Of a stretch of 55,000 nucleotides of DNA, positions 34,307 through 42,825 are shown in pieces. Where the stretch lies: the NCBI GenBank assembly GCA_944324095.1, contig CALUUY010000004.1, positions 1 to 55,000 of the forward strand, in the 5' to 3' direction. Position 1 is the first letter of the stretch. Each line of letters starts with the position of its first letter. This stretch comes from an uncultured Elusimicrobiales bacterium (GTDB lineage Bacteria > Elusimicrobiota > Elusimicrobia > Elusimicrobiales > Elusimicrobiaceae). The notes below the pieces were generated by a model that ran no database searches, had not been told where the DNA came from, and saw only the letters and a program-made list of their open reading frames with translations. A program made the translations under genes and the position numbers.

Positions 34307-34792
34307 ATGGAAAAATTACGCCAACCTACGTCTTTAGGCTGTTTTGCCTGTGGCAGAAACAACCCCTTCGGCCTGCACTTGGAATGGTACAACAATTATG
34401 ACGAAAACCAAGTGGAAGCCGAATTTATGTTAGATGACAAGTATTGCTCTTACCCGGGCACTATGCACGGGGGCATTATAGCCACCATATTAGACGAAAC
34501 CTCCGGCCGCGCCATTTTGCTTAATAATGATTTTAACCGCCTGATGGTAACCCTTAAGATGGAAGTGGTTTACAAGCAAAACACCCCCACCAACACCAAA
34601 CTAAAAGCCATTGGCCGGGTGATTAAGGACGGCGGCTCCCGTGCACAGGTGGAAGGTGCCATCATTCTGCCGGACGGCAGTATCTCCGCCAAATGCACCA
34701 GCATTTTATTTAAAATACCTCAAGCCGTAAAAGACAAATGGGGCCCCGAAGCCGATGAATGGGCCCGCACCACCCCAAAAGTGGAAAAATAA
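34307..34792 (+). CDS. Hotdog-fold acyl-CoA thioesterase (PaaI-like)
   Basis: The 161-residue protein has the 4HBT hotdog core: an early CFACGRNNPFGLHL segment, then GTMHGGIIATILDETSGRA as the central helix with the catalytic-type Asp/Glu, and MVTLKMEVVYKQNTP as a strand. The CFACG start is characteristic of a PaaI-like subgroup. It would hydrolyse an acyl-CoA, so it could act with the acyl-CoA dehydrogenase elsewhere in the window. GAGGAGG precedes the ATG and a TATAAT lies about 25 bp upstream. It is divergent from the CYTH gene. Confidence 0.85.
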   Translation: MEKLRQPTSLGCFACGRNNPFGLHLEWYNNYDENQVEAEFMLDDKYCSYPGTMHGGIIATILDETSGRAILLNNDFNRLMVTLKMEVVYKQNTPTNTKLKAIGRVIKDGGSRAQVEGAIILPDGSISAKCTSILFKIPQAVKDKWGPEADEWARTTPKVEK

Positions 34793-34811
34793 CAAACTGT
34801 TTTAAAAAATA

Positions 34812-34840
34812 TTGAGCTGAAGCTTTTTTTATGCTAAAAT
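34812..34840 (+). promoter_or_regulatory. Promoter of tRNA-Val
   Basis: TTGAGC (34812-34817), a 17-bp spacer and TAAAAT (34835-34840, with TG two bases before) lie 30 bp upstream of the tRNA. Confidence 0.65.
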
Positions 34841-34869
34841 AAATGTAGGTTCTTATAGAAACAGTTTTA

Positions 34870-34945
34870 GGATCGGTAGCTTAGCTGGTAGAGCACCTGC
34901 TTTACACGCAGGGGGTCAGGGGTTCGAGTCCCTTCCGGTCCACCA
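34870..34945 (+). tRNA. tRNA-Val (anticodon TAC)
   Basis: The 76-nt cloverleaf has acceptor stem GGATCGG/CCGGTCC, D arm GCTT...GAGC, anticodon stem CCTGC/GCAGG with loop TTTACAC (anticodon TAC), a TTCGAGTC T loop and encoded CCA. It has its own promoter and terminator. It also marks the left edge of the A+T-rich accessory stretch. Confidence 0.97.
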
Positions 34946-34950
34946 TTTTA

Positions 34951-34979
34951 AAAGGCACTTCGTACGAAGTGCCTTTTTT
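34951..34979 (+). terminator. Intrinsic terminator of tRNA-Val
   Basis: A 12-bp stem AAAGGCACTTCG/CGAAGTGCCTTT is followed by TTTG. Confidence 0.9.
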
Positions 34980-35433
34980 GTTGCCTTTTTCTTCAGCCGT
35001 CATTAACATATATATATATTTTGTGATTTATCCTTGCTTCTATACAAGGAACCTATCCCAATTTTTAGAGGGACATTAGAAGAGGTCATCTCTAAGAGAT
35101 TTCAAATATTATTAATTATTAAAAATTATCTTCCCTTCAATAATACCACTCTGTATAAACAGAAAGAATCAAGAACAGTTTTTTGTCTTTAATTATCTCA
35201 TAATCAGTAGCTGTACATTCATCAACCAGTTTTTATAGGTTTTTTAATAGATTTGCATTTGTTTATAACACAAAAAATCGTTGTTTAGGGGTAATTTTTA
35301 ACGGGGTTCATAGGACGCATTCCTCCTGCAAGAGTCTTGTTTCAAAACGCCTTTTAACCTGTCGCCTCTTTCATACGCTTATTTCACTTATCAATCCTTG
35401 TAAAACTTACAACAGCCATTTAAAATATACTAT
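34980..35433. other. A+T-rich intergenic region next to tRNA-Val
   Basis: About 450 bp hold no credible gene. I see a small hairpin TCCTTG/CAAGGA (about 35031-35050) and scattered A/T tracts. No copy of the tRNA 3' end and no integrase remnant are visible. A TAAAAT at 35421-35426, 7 nt before the next ATG, may be its promoter. Confidence 0.5.
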
Positions 35434-36693
35434 ATGAAAACATTTTCCATTTATTTACTCTTAAATCTGTTTATATGGATACCGGTTTGTGCACAAAGCC
35501 AGGGGAAGCCCTCCTTGCCGGATTTGGAAAAAGCGCAACAAACACTTAAAAATTTACCGCTACGTTTAGAAGATAAATCAATTCTGGAACAAGCCAAAAA
35601 GTACCTTGATAATCTGCCGGATATCGCGCCGGATCAGACGAATATTTCATATAAAACAAGAATGTTTTCTAATGCTGGCTACTCGCTAAAAGACATTCTG
35701 GTTTGGCTGCCACATTTAATAACCCAAATGCCAGAACAACAAAGGCCGTTGTTTAAACGCGCCAGCCAGCTCTTACAGCAAAAAGAGCCTCCTGCGGAAA
35801 AAATTCCAGCAGTCCTGTCGCAAAATAACGTCTTTCAAGCTATGTATAAGCATTTACAACAGCACAAGCCGCTGGTTTTAAATAAAAACGCCGCCAACCC
35901 TTTTTTATTGCCTGATTTACAAAAAGCACGCGTTATTTTAATTGGGGAAGACCACACCATGCACTACCCCGCCGAACAACTGGTGGAATATTTAATTGCC
36001 TATAACCAATCCGCCCCAGAAAATGAGCGTATTACCCATTTATTTGTGGAATTTTCCTATCAGGCAAATATTGCTATGGAATTTATCCGTGCCCACATAA
36101 AAGAACTGCCTGAAAAAGAGTTATTAAAACAAGCGGTGGAATACGCTCATAAACAGATGGGGAAAAAATACATTCCCGCCACTTTGCGGGAAGAGGTGCG
36201 CTGGCTGCGTTTAGGCTATCGGCTGCTTAAAGAACAGCCGGATGTAGTGTTCTATGCCTATGATCTTCCTAACCCGTCTATTGACGTTCGTAATGCTGCC
36301 GCCAAGGCCTTTCTGCGGGCTGGGTATGAACAGCCTAATACTAAAATGGTATTTATCGGTGGGGCGTTGCATGTTTTGCGCTACAACTTAAATACCCCAT
36401 TGTTTTCTGACCCCAGTATTAATGCCCAAAACTCCTTAGCTAACACATCGGGAATCCCCCCGCAGGAAGTTGTTTCTATTTTTGCTGTGGGCGGTATGCC
36501 GTGGAAAGAAGATGCCCAGTTATATGGCTCTAGTTCTGCCCAAGTAGATCTCTATCATTTTGTAATTGAGTTTTACAAAAACACCCCCAAAAATCTGGCT
36601 GTTAAAACGCCTGCCAAGCTGTTTGGGTTTGATTACTATTTTTATTTTGATGTCACTAAAAAACCTTTTGTTACAGACGCTAATACTTGGTAA
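35434..36693 (+). CDS. Secreted protein with ChaN/EreA-like domain
   Basis: This 419-residue protein has a signal peptide (residues 1-20, ending PVCAQ). A helical N-terminal part (25-165) precedes a domain with ARVILIGEDHTMHYPAEQL, then THLFVEFSYQANIAMEFI, and later KMVFIGGALHVLRY. The order of a beta-strand ending in GE-x-H, a following acidic strand and a late G-G-A-L-H motif recalls the ChaN/EreA/TIKI superfamily. Those include haem-binding lipoproteins, erythromycin esterases and proteases. Which of these applies is unknown. There is no Shine-Dalgarno; TAAAAT lies 7 nt upstream of the ATG. It resembles the secreted proteins at 3643 and 27771 in its N-terminal style. Confidence 0.65.
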   Translation: MKTFSIYLLLNLFIWIPVCAQSQGKPSLPDLEKAQQTLKNLPLRLEDKSILEQAKKYLDNLPDIAPDQTNISYKTRMFSNAGYSLKDILVWLPHLITQMPEQQRPLFKRASQLLQQKEPPAEKIPAVLSQNNVFQAMYKHLQQHKPLVLNKNAANPFLLPDLQKARVILIGEDHTMHYPAEQLVEYLIAYNQSAPENERITHLFVEFSYQANIAMEFIRAHIKELPEKELLKQAVEYAHKQMGKKYIPATLREEVRWLRLGYRLLKEQPDVVFYAYDLPNPSIDVRNAAAKAFLRAGYEQPNTKMVFIGGALHVLRYNLNTPLFSDPSINAQNSLANTSGIPPQEVVSIFAVGGMPWKEDAQLYGSSSAQVDLYHFVIEFYKNTPKNLAVKTPAKLFGFDYYFYFDVTKKPFVTDANTW

Positions 36694-36812
36694 AACGAGC
36701 TGTGGAAGTACTTATAACTTAAAAATCTATCTATCAATAAGGCGTTTCATATTAACCTTGAATAAGAATAATACCACCTTGCCCAAGTTGTTGTGTGTTT
36801 AGACAGGAGAAT

Positions 36813-36914
36813 ATGTCCCTCAAAGAACAACCAAAACCTCTGTTTATTAAAAAGGGCTACTTGTTTTATCAAATAATATCTGACTCCAAGAGTTCTCCCA
36901 CTTTTCTTTATTAA
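36813..36914 (+). CDS. Short ORF with strong ribosome site, possible truncated gene
   Basis: A good AGGAGA site with 2-5 nt spacing precedes ATG 36813. The frame gives 33 residues, starting MSLKEQPKPLFIKKGYLF, and then runs antisense into the end of the glycosyltransferase gene at 36847. This looks like the 5' end of a gene cut off when the adjoining sequence arrived, or a small peptide gene. No family is recognised. Confidence 0.3.
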   Translation: MSLKEQPKPLFIKKGYLFYQIISDSKSSPTFLY

Positions 36915-38085
36915 ATACTGCAGCAGTTTTAATGGCATTATTCGCCAAGAAGTTTCGCAAATTTGGAGAAGTAATCAGTTCTTTTAAAGCCTTATAAAAG
37001 TCTTCTACAGTAGGATTTACCAAAAGGCCATTAAAATCTTTTAACACAATATTGGATAATCCCCCCACATTACTAGATACCACAGCACATCCACTAGCCA
37101 TTGCCTCCAAACAAGATAATGAGGTTCCTTCAGAATAAATGGTAGGAATAACTGCAATTTGAGCAGAACGATAGAAATCAGGCATTTTATCTGGCGAAAC
37201 GGCTTCTTGAATAATTCTATTTGGAAACTCCTGTTTTAATAGCATTATATCTTTAGCAATATCACCTTCATGAACAAAACCAACAAAAGCCAATTCTGTG
37301 TTTGGAAATTCCTGCAAAATGCGCCTCCCAGCTTGAGACATTATCCAATACCCTCTATAATAGGTTGCTCTTCTAGGGAAAAGGATTCGTATTTTAGTGC
37401 TACATTCAGCGGCAGGATAAAATTTAGAAACATCTACGTAATTAGGAATGTAACACATTGTTTTATTCCTAGAATAGGAAGGGAAGGTACATCTAAACCA
37501 AGATAACGTATTCACATCTACAGACAATAAAACTTTACAATTAATTAACTGGGTTTTAATTTCTTGTAAACGCTTGGATTCCAAAGTTTTAGTTTTAAGA
37601 TAACTATCCCAAAAAACACCATGACTAAGAAGCAAACTTCCCGGAGTCATTCTATAACTACCAGCACACCAAGAATACAATACCTGATATGAACAGACGC
37701 TCTTCAAGAGATAAAAAATTTCCTCATAATACACTTCTGCACTTCCTACTGTAGGAATAGCAACCACCCATAAATTTTTCTCTTTTCTCACCCATAAACC
37801 TTCATTAGAATATTGCAGTAAAACACAGTTTATTTCTTTACGTTGGCACAAGTCAGCTAAATCCAACATATATTTCTCTGCCCCGCCATAAAAGCAACAT
37901 TGGCCTTTAGGGTCAAAAAATGAGGCTTGGATTATAAAAACAGTCTTTTCCGTTGCTATTTTCTCCCTCCTCATCCATTCAAATAAAAAAGCTTTATAAC
38001 ACCTAGCGAGCCAAAAACCTCTAACTCGAACAGGAAGGATTCGTAAAAATTTTTGCCACCAAAAATGTTTTAGTATTTTCTTCAT
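36847..38085 (-). CDS. Glycosyltransferase, family 4
   Basis: This 412-residue GT-B enzyme ends the surface-glycan cluster. It has an unusual basic, aromatic N-terminus (about 35 residues), then VFIIQASFFDPKGQC and GGAEKYMLDLADLC as acceptor domain. The donor domain contains ILFPRRATYYRGYWIM, FVGFVHEGD, and TIYSEGTSLSCLEAMASGCAVVSSNVGG, which carries the E-x7-E pair. Its ATG overlaps the wecB stop (ATGA), so the genes are coupled. Base composition is more A+T-rich than core genes. The sugar and linkage are unknown. Confidence 0.85.
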   Translation of the reverse strand: MKKILKHFWWQKFLRILPVRVRGFWLARCYKAFLFEWMRREKIATEKTVFIIQASFFDPKGQCCFYGGAEKYMLDLADLCQRKEINCVLLQYSNEGLWVRKEKNLWVVAIPTVGSAEVYYEEIFYLLKSVCSYQVLYSWCAGSYRMTPGSLLLSHGVFWDSYLKTKTLESKRLQEIKTQLINCKVLLSVDVNTLSWFRCTFPSYSRNKTMCYIPNYVDVSKFYPAAECSTKIRILFPRRATYYRGYWIMSQAGRRILQEFPNTELAFVGFVHEGDIAKDIMLLKQEFPNRIIQEAVSPDKMPDFYRSAQIAVIPTIYSEGTSLSCLEAMASGCAVVSSNVGGLSNIVLKDFNGLLVNPTVEDFYKALKELITSPNLRNFLANNAIKTAAVFNKEKWENSWSQILFDKTSSPF

Positions 38086-39203
38086 TTTATTATGCTTTCC
38101 TGTAGAATAGAAATAATTTTAGCTGCACTATTTCCATTCCCATACGGATTATTACCAAGGGATAAACGTGTAGCTTCTTTGGGCAAGTTCAAAATTTGCA
38201 CGGCTTCATCAAAAATATTTTCTTCTTTGGTCCCGACTAGTTTGACCATCTTAGCACGTACTCCTGCCATTCGTTCAGTTTTATAACGTAAGACTAATAC
38301 CGGACACGAAAAACTGAGAGCCTCTTCCTGAATACCTCCCGAATCAGTAAGAATTAGTTTGGCTGCTTTCATTAAACAAACCAATTCTGGATAAGAAAAC
38401 CCATCAGTTAATATGAAATTAGACAAAGAGGATAACTGCTCTCTTACAAATTTATTCACATTCGGATTAGGATGCACTGGACAGACAAACTGATGATCAG
38501 GAAACTTTTCCCCCAATCGTTTTAATGCGTGTAAAATTTCTTGTAAACGAACGCCATGATTCTCTCGCCTATGAACAGTAACCAACACTGATTTATCATT
38601 AAATATAATGTTCATTTTTTCAAGTCTAGCCCGCGCTATTTTTAATTGTTCGTCTGTAATGCTTAACAAACTATCTATAACCGTATTACCAACTACATAC
38701 AAACCCTGTGTAATATTTTCTTTAATTAAACTATCTTGATCTTCAATAGTGGGGCAAAAATGCCACGTAGCCAGCCTAGAGATCATCTGTCGCAAACCTT
38801 CTTCTGGGAAGGGTTCTCGTAAATTATAACTACGTAGCCCCGCTTCAATGTGCGCTATAGGAATATGATTATAAAAAGCAACTAAAGCCCCACAAAATGC
38901 CGTCATTGTATCCCCTTGTACTACAACAACAGAAGGATTTTCTTGTTGAACAATCATATTCAAAGACATAAGCAAACGGGCTTGCAATTGAGGCAATGTT
39001 TGATTTTCTTTCATAATATCTAAAGCATAATCGGGTTTGATATTAAAAAAACTTAATGTAGATTGAGAAAGTTCTCTTTGTTGCTCTGTATTAACAACCA
39101 GTGCTTTTAACAAAGGGTGGGCCTGCACTTCTTTAATAATGGAAGCCATTTTTATAACTTCCGGACGAGTACCTAAACAAAATAATATATGAGAACCTTT
39201 CAT
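38082..39203 (-). CDS. wecB: UDP-N-acetylglucosamine 2-epimerase
   Basis: The enzyme converts UDP-GlcNAc to UDP-ManNAc, a precursor for surface polysaccharides such as enterobacterial common antigen-like glycans. The 373-residue protein has GTRPEVIKMASII at the N-terminus, VQGDTMTAF, HIEAGLRSYNL followed by PFPEEGLRQMI, VTVHRRENHG, and LTDSGGIQEEA, all signatures of the non-hydrolysing epimerase. Length is normal. It lies in a row with two GT2 genes upstream and a GT4 gene downstream, so ManNAc or a derivative is probably part of the glycan made by this cluster. No UDP-ManNAc dehydrogenase is present. Confidence 0.95.
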   Translation of the reverse strand: MKGSHILFCLGTRPEVIKMASIIKEVQAHPLLKALVVNTEQQRELSQSTLSFFNIKPDYALDIMKENQTLPQLQARLLMSLNMIVQQENPSVVVVQGDTMTAFCGALVAFYNHIPIAHIEAGLRSYNLREPFPEEGLRQMISRLATWHFCPTIEDQDSLIKENITQGLYVVGNTVIDSLLSITDEQLKIARARLEKMNIIFNDKSVLVTVHRRENHGVRLQEILHALKRLGEKFPDHQFVCPVHPNPNVNKFVREQLSSLSNFILTDGFSYPELVCLMKAAKLILTDSGGIQEEALSFSCPVLVLRYKTERMAGVRAKMVKLVGTKEENIFDEAVQILNLPKEATRLSLGNNPYGNGNSAAKIISILQESIIK

Positions 39204-39208
39204 TTTTT

Positions 39209-40252
39209 CTACCTATTTAATCCAATCTTAAAACCAAGTAAATATAAATATTTTTTTCCATTTTCTTTACGAATTGCAAATACTTTTTCCCAAGAAGAAG
39301 GCTGGTTATAGCTTGTTAATATCTTAGTATTCCCGGTAGCAATAGCTTTTAACTTCGTATTTTGGTGCACAAATGGGATGGTCGCTAAAATTGCTTTTCC
39401 TTGTTCAAGCACAATAGGTTTATTCTCCGGTGTGACATGATCAAAATCCATAAAAAATAAACTTAAAAATATTTTCTGCAACAGAGACTCATATCGATAA
39501 AACAAACCTTTAGAAATATAAAAACACGCTATATCTTGAGCGACCTTGGCACCATTTGCCCGCGATGACAGCTCATTGCGAAACAACTTGCCCATAATAG
39601 AATCATTTCTTTGCGTATAAAAATAATATTTATCTTGAATAAAATATGCGGTATGACAAAAAGGAAAATATTTCCAAAAGAATCCATTATCTTCAAATAA
39701 ACATTTTTCAGGAAACAAAATAGAATGTTGGCGTATAATATCTGCTCTAAATAACTTATTCCATACCGTTACCGGAGTTTTACGGGCAATTTTAACCCCA
39801 AACTTACATTTTCCTTTAAAGCGAATTCTCAAATGACTATTTTGAATAGAAAGCCACGGAATCAACTCATTATTCTCCGCTATAGCTTGAGCCCCCCAAC
39901 ATATTAAATCCAAATTAGGCCTTATATGTTTTGCTAACTGTGTTAAAAAGTTTTCTGCCACATAATCATCACTATCTACAAACATTAACCATTGCCCTTT
40001 AGCAGCTTCTATACCTCTATTTCTAGCGCTAGAAAGTCCCTGGTTTTTTTGAAAGATCACTCGAAGGTTATCCCTATATTTTTTTTCATATTCGGCCAAT
40101 ATTAAAGCAGACTCATCAGTGGAACCGTCGTTAACACAAATGACTTCTACAGAAGGAAACGATTGCTTTAAAATACTATCCAAACAACGGGGCAAATAAC
40201 GCTGTACATTGTAAACAGGAACAATAATAGAAATTAAAGGGTTACTCTTCAT
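39209..40252 (-). CDS. Glycosyltransferase, family 2 (GT-A fold)
   Basis: This 347-residue enzyme begins with the classic GT2 start, ISIIVPVYNVQRYLPRCLDSIL, followed by EVICVNDGSTDES, ARNRGIEAAKG, and the metal-binding DSDD at residues 93-96. The C-terminal half (about 200-347) is unlike common GT2s and contains an extended basic region. It overlaps the end of the upstream GT2 gene by 11 bp and ends 5 bp before wecB. Its donor is unknown. Confidence 0.88.
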   Translation of the reverse strand: MKSNPLISIIVPVYNVQRYLPRCLDSILKQSFPSVEVICVNDGSTDESALILAEYEKKYRDNLRVIFQKNQGLSSARNRGIEAAKGQWLMFVDSDDYVAENFLTQLAKHIRPNLDLICWGAQAIAENNELIPWLSIQNSHLRIRFKGKCKFGVKIARKTPVTVWNKLFRADIIRQHSILFPEKCLFEDNGFFWKYFPFCHTAYFIQDKYYFYTQRNDSIMGKLFRNELSSRANGAKVAQDIACFYISKGLFYRYESLLQKIFLSLFFMDFDHVTPENKPIVLEQGKAILATIPFVHQNTKLKAIATGNTKILTSYNQPSSWEKVFAIRKENGKKYLYLLGFKIGLNR

Positions 40253-41168
40253 AGATCTGATTTCCCAGACTAAACAGCTTGGTATCTGACACTTTTAAAC
40301 AGGATTTTTCCTCTCGACGTTTCTGTTTTATTTGAGGATACAAACGAATACATTCAAACAAGGCCTTAAAATTGACAGATAATACCAACCACATAATGTG
40401 ATTTATTAATAATTTCTTAGAATGAATGTTTTTCCACACAAACAAAATACGATTCCGTTTAGACAAGAACTTTGTTCGCGCACTTTTTTTACTATTTATA
40501 GTACCACCGCATTTGTGACGTGGAGTAGTATCTGCAGCGTACGTAATTTTCCACCCTCTTTTTAAACCACGATAAGCCAAATCCGTTTCTTCCAACAAGT
40601 AAGGATCTAACAAAACATCAAAGCCACCTAACTCCTCAAATTTACTGCGTTTACAAGCAAAATATGCCCCCTGTACGCCCCAAGACAAATAAGAAGCATT
40701 TTCTTTTAATTTCGAATTAAATACATTTACTGTAAAACGAGGATAGCCTCTTTTCCAATGCAACAATTTGATACCATCCAATTGCTCCGGTTCATTCATA
40801 TTTTTCGGATAAGCAGCATACCCAGCGCAAGTGACACAAAAAATATTGGGTTTTAAATATTTGGCCAAAGTATCAAAAAAAGTCTCTTCCAAAAACACAT
40901 CATTATCTAAAAAAACCAGCCACTCGCCTTTAGAATGAGACACGCCCCAGTTACGTGCAGAACAAGCGCCTTGCGAAGGATTTTGCAAAACTTGAATCGA
41001 AGGGAATAATTCTAATAATAATCTGGATGTATTATCGGTTGAATTATCATCAACAACTGTAATATCAACCTCACAAAAAGATTTTTGGGCTGCTTTAATA
41101 ACGGTAGGCAAACATTCTTTTAAATGATGTAAGCCATTTTTAGAAGGGATAACAACAGATATTTTCAT
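40242..41168 (-). CDS. Glycosyltransferase, family 2 (rhamnosyltransferase-like)
   Basis: This 308-residue GT2 is the first gene of the glycan cluster. It has ISVVIPSKNGLHHLKECL, ITVVDDNSTDNT, ACSARNWGVSHSKG, the metal-binding DND at residues 88-90, and a later stretch GAYFACKRSKFEELGGFD followed by EETDLAYRGLKRGWKI, whose ED-type motif is common in rhamnosyltransferase-like GT2s. The C-terminal ~70 residues hold one hydrophobic segment and a basic tail. The A+T-rich upstream region presumably carries the cluster promoter, but I cannot single one out. Confidence 0.87.
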   Translation of the reverse strand: MKISVVIPSKNGLHHLKECLPTVIKAAQKSFCEVDITVVDDNSTDNTSRLLLELFPSIQVLQNPSQGACSARNWGVSHSKGEWLVFLDNDVFLEETFFDTLAKYLKPNIFCVTCAGYAAYPKNMNEPEQLDGIKLLHWKRGYPRFTVNVFNSKLKENASYLSWGVQGAYFACKRSKFEELGGFDVLLDPYLLEETDLAYRGLKRGWKITYAADTTPRHKCGGTINSKKSARTKFLSKRNRILFVWKNIHSKKLLINHIMWLVLSVNFKALFECIRLYPQIKQKRREEKSCLKVSDTKLFSLGNQIYEE

Positions 41169-41634
41169 ATTTTTAATAACAATGCATTAGGTAATTAGGT
41201 GTTATAAAACACACTACAGCAAAACATGCTTAAGGACACACTTTGCTACATATTTTTAATCTTATAAGACCCTCTTTATAAATAATGATATAACATTATA
41301 ATTTATTAACTTATTATAGTTATATAATATATTATTTTTATATTATTTTACACAACTAATAAAGATTATTCTAAGATTAGAAAAGTTGTAAGATTGATAG
41401 GTTAAACGTCCAATTGTCTCACAGTTATAAATAATAGCTTTAGTCTAGAAGGAGCATATTTTATGGAATAAAAAGAGTGAAACTCTTTTCGACGCAGCTT
41501 CGGACGACGTTATCGGCAAGAGCCATTATCGGCAGGATTTAGGAAACAAAAACACAGTTTAAAGGCATACTGCTCAGCCCTAAAAATATAGTTTGTTTTT
41601 AAAAAAGAATTAGTCAAAGCGGTAATTAAAATAT
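41169..41634. other. A+T-rich region upstream of the glycan cluster
   Basis: About 465 bp contain no gene I can support. On the plus strand an AAGGAG precedes a two-codon ORF (ATG GAA TAA at 41463), which looks like a chance or decayed start. A small hairpin AAAGAGT/ACTCTTT (41473-41489) and a doubled TTATCGGCA (about 41510 and 41527) are visible. Confidence 0.45.
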
Positions 41635-41660
41635 AAAAAACCCCAGCCTTACAGCTAGGG
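41635..41660 (-). terminator. Second (distal) terminator of the NlpE-like gene
   Basis: A weak stem with one bulge (CCC-AGC/GCT-GGG) is followed on the minus strand by TTTTTT, just beyond the stronger hairpin. Confidence 0.5.
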
Positions 41661-41663
41661 CGT

Positions 41664-41695
41664 GAAAAAAGCCGCTCTTATGTATAAGAGCGGCT
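41664..41695 (-). terminator. Intrinsic terminator of the NlpE-like gene
   Basis: An 11-bp stem AGCCGCTCTTA/TAAGAGCGGCT with a 4-nt loop is followed on the minus strand by TTTTTC. Confidence 0.9.
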
Positions 41696-41713
41696 GGTTA
41701 ATGGTTAAAAGAG

Positions 41714-42178
41714 TTATTTTTTACGCAATATGTAATGTGCCGCCAAAGCGCCTGTAATAGGTTTTTGATCCATTGTCAACATAACAGCAGCATTTTCTTC
41801 TAAGCGAAAATAGCGGGGAGTGTCACCCGTTTCCAATAGCGTAAGCACGCCGTTTTCCACCTTAAATGTACCTTGTTGGGTAAAAGCAGTATCGCGTTCT
41901 AAGTACACTTCGTTTAACTGGAAAGAACCATCCTTATATAATGTAAGTGTAGTTTGAATACCGGGGCAGTCTGCTGCCGGTAATACGCCTTCATAAACAC
42001 TCTGCACCTCTTTGGAAGGGGCCTGTTGGGCCGTAGCTGGAGCTTCGGCAGGCTGTTGTATTTCTTCTTGCACAGCCGGTTCCAATAATCCGTCCTGCGC
42101 TTCTTGATCCAACGTACCAAACCACACCAACCCGGCGGCAAACACAATCACCACTGCTATTAATAAATATTTTTTCAT
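41714..42178 (-). CDS. NlpE-like protein with membrane anchor in place of lipobox
   Basis: NlpE is an outer-membrane lipoprotein that reports surface or lipoprotein stress to the Cpx system. The 154-residue protein has the NlpE N-terminal domain at about 62-150: YEGVLPAADCPGIQTTLTLY, then DGSFQLNEVYLERDTAF. Two features are unusual. The first Cys of the family's C-x-x-C is replaced by Ala (PAADC), and the N-terminus is a hydrophobic helix without a lipobox cysteine, so it is probably anchored by a single helix. A Gln/Pro/Ala-rich linker joins the two parts. AAGGAG precedes the ATG. Composition is core-like, in contrast with the A+T-rich flanks. Confidence 0.78.
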   Translation of the reverse strand: MKKYLLIAVVIVFAAGLVWFGTLDQEAQDGLLEPAVQEEIQQPAEAPATAQQAPSKEVQSVYEGVLPAADCPGIQTTLTLYKDGSFQLNEVYLERDTAFTQQGTFKVENGVLTLLETGDTPRYFRLEENAAVMLTMDQKPITGALAAHYILRKK

Positions 42179-42633
42179 AAAATCTCCTTAAAAAAACTAT
42201 TATTGTTATTCTATCAAACTTGTTAGCCCTCTAAAAGAACTCACAAAACTCCTTTCTCTCCAGAACACCCACCTGCTATAAATACCTAAAACATAACCCT
42301 ACAATTTAGCATCTTCTAGGTTATGCATAAACATAAATTTCCATAGCCTAGGCAATTATATATTAAACTTATCCGATGCAGAAATATTAAATACTTAGTT
42401 TATCACCCTCAAACCTGCTATAAATAATATTTCTAGCGGGGCTGAGGGTTGGAGAGAACAACAAGATTATTTCGTTTTTTTACTATCTTTTTTGTAAATT
42501 TTGATTTTCTTTACATCATTATTATGGTAATTATGCTTCAGTCTTTACATTAAAACTAATAATTAATATCTAACATATGCAACTAAAAAACAGAATACAA
42601 CACAAAACATAAGCAACATAACTAGATAAAATA
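42179..42633. other. A+T-rich intergenic region with one long hairpin
   Basis: About 455 bp without coding signal separate the NlpE-like gene from the YLDPGTGS operon. A two-part stem, CCCTCA/TGAGGG plus CC-GCTA/TAGC-GG inside (42406-42448), stands out. It is not followed by a T-run on the plus strand. Confidence 0.5.
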
Positions 42634-42639
42634 TATAAT
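42634..42639 (+). promoter_or_regulatory. -10 box placed for a leaderless mRNA (YLDPGTGS operon)
   Basis: A TATAAT lies exactly 6 nt upstream of the ATG at 42646, with no ribosome site between. Confidence 0.6.
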
Positions 42640-42645
42640 AAACAT

Positions 42646-42825
42646 ATGAAATATATTCTCCTTTCATTTCTATTAATGTGTTCTTTACCTGCCTATGCAT
42701 ACTTGGATCCAGGAACAGGCAGTATGTTTCTCCAAGTTTTATTAGCTAGCTTTTTAGCCGTTTTATATGCAATCAAGCTTTTTTGGAAAAATATTAAAAA
42801 CTTTTTTACTAGCCTTCATAAATGA
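42646..42825 (+). CDS. Small exported membrane protein with YLDPGTGS motif, 59 aa
   Basis: The protein has a signal-peptide-like N-terminus (MKYILLSFLLMCSLPAYA), followed by YLDPGTGSMFLQ, a hydrophobic helix (VLLASFLAVLYAIKLFW) and a short basic tail. I know this layout as a recurrent small protein of unknown function that lies beside sulfatase-like and methyltransferase genes in surface-glycan regions; this is recollection, not a search result. Its stop codon overlaps the next ATG (ATGA), so it is coupled to the methyltransferase gene. TATAAT lies 6 nt upstream. Confidence 0.8.
   Translation: MKYILLSFLLMCSLPAYAYLDPGTGSMFLQVLLASFLAVLYAIKLFWKNIKNFFTSLHK

Noticed and set aside
41463-41471. Start-stop ORF (ATG GAA TAA) after AAGGAG
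   Set aside because: Two codons are too few to call; the continuing frames lack a start codon.
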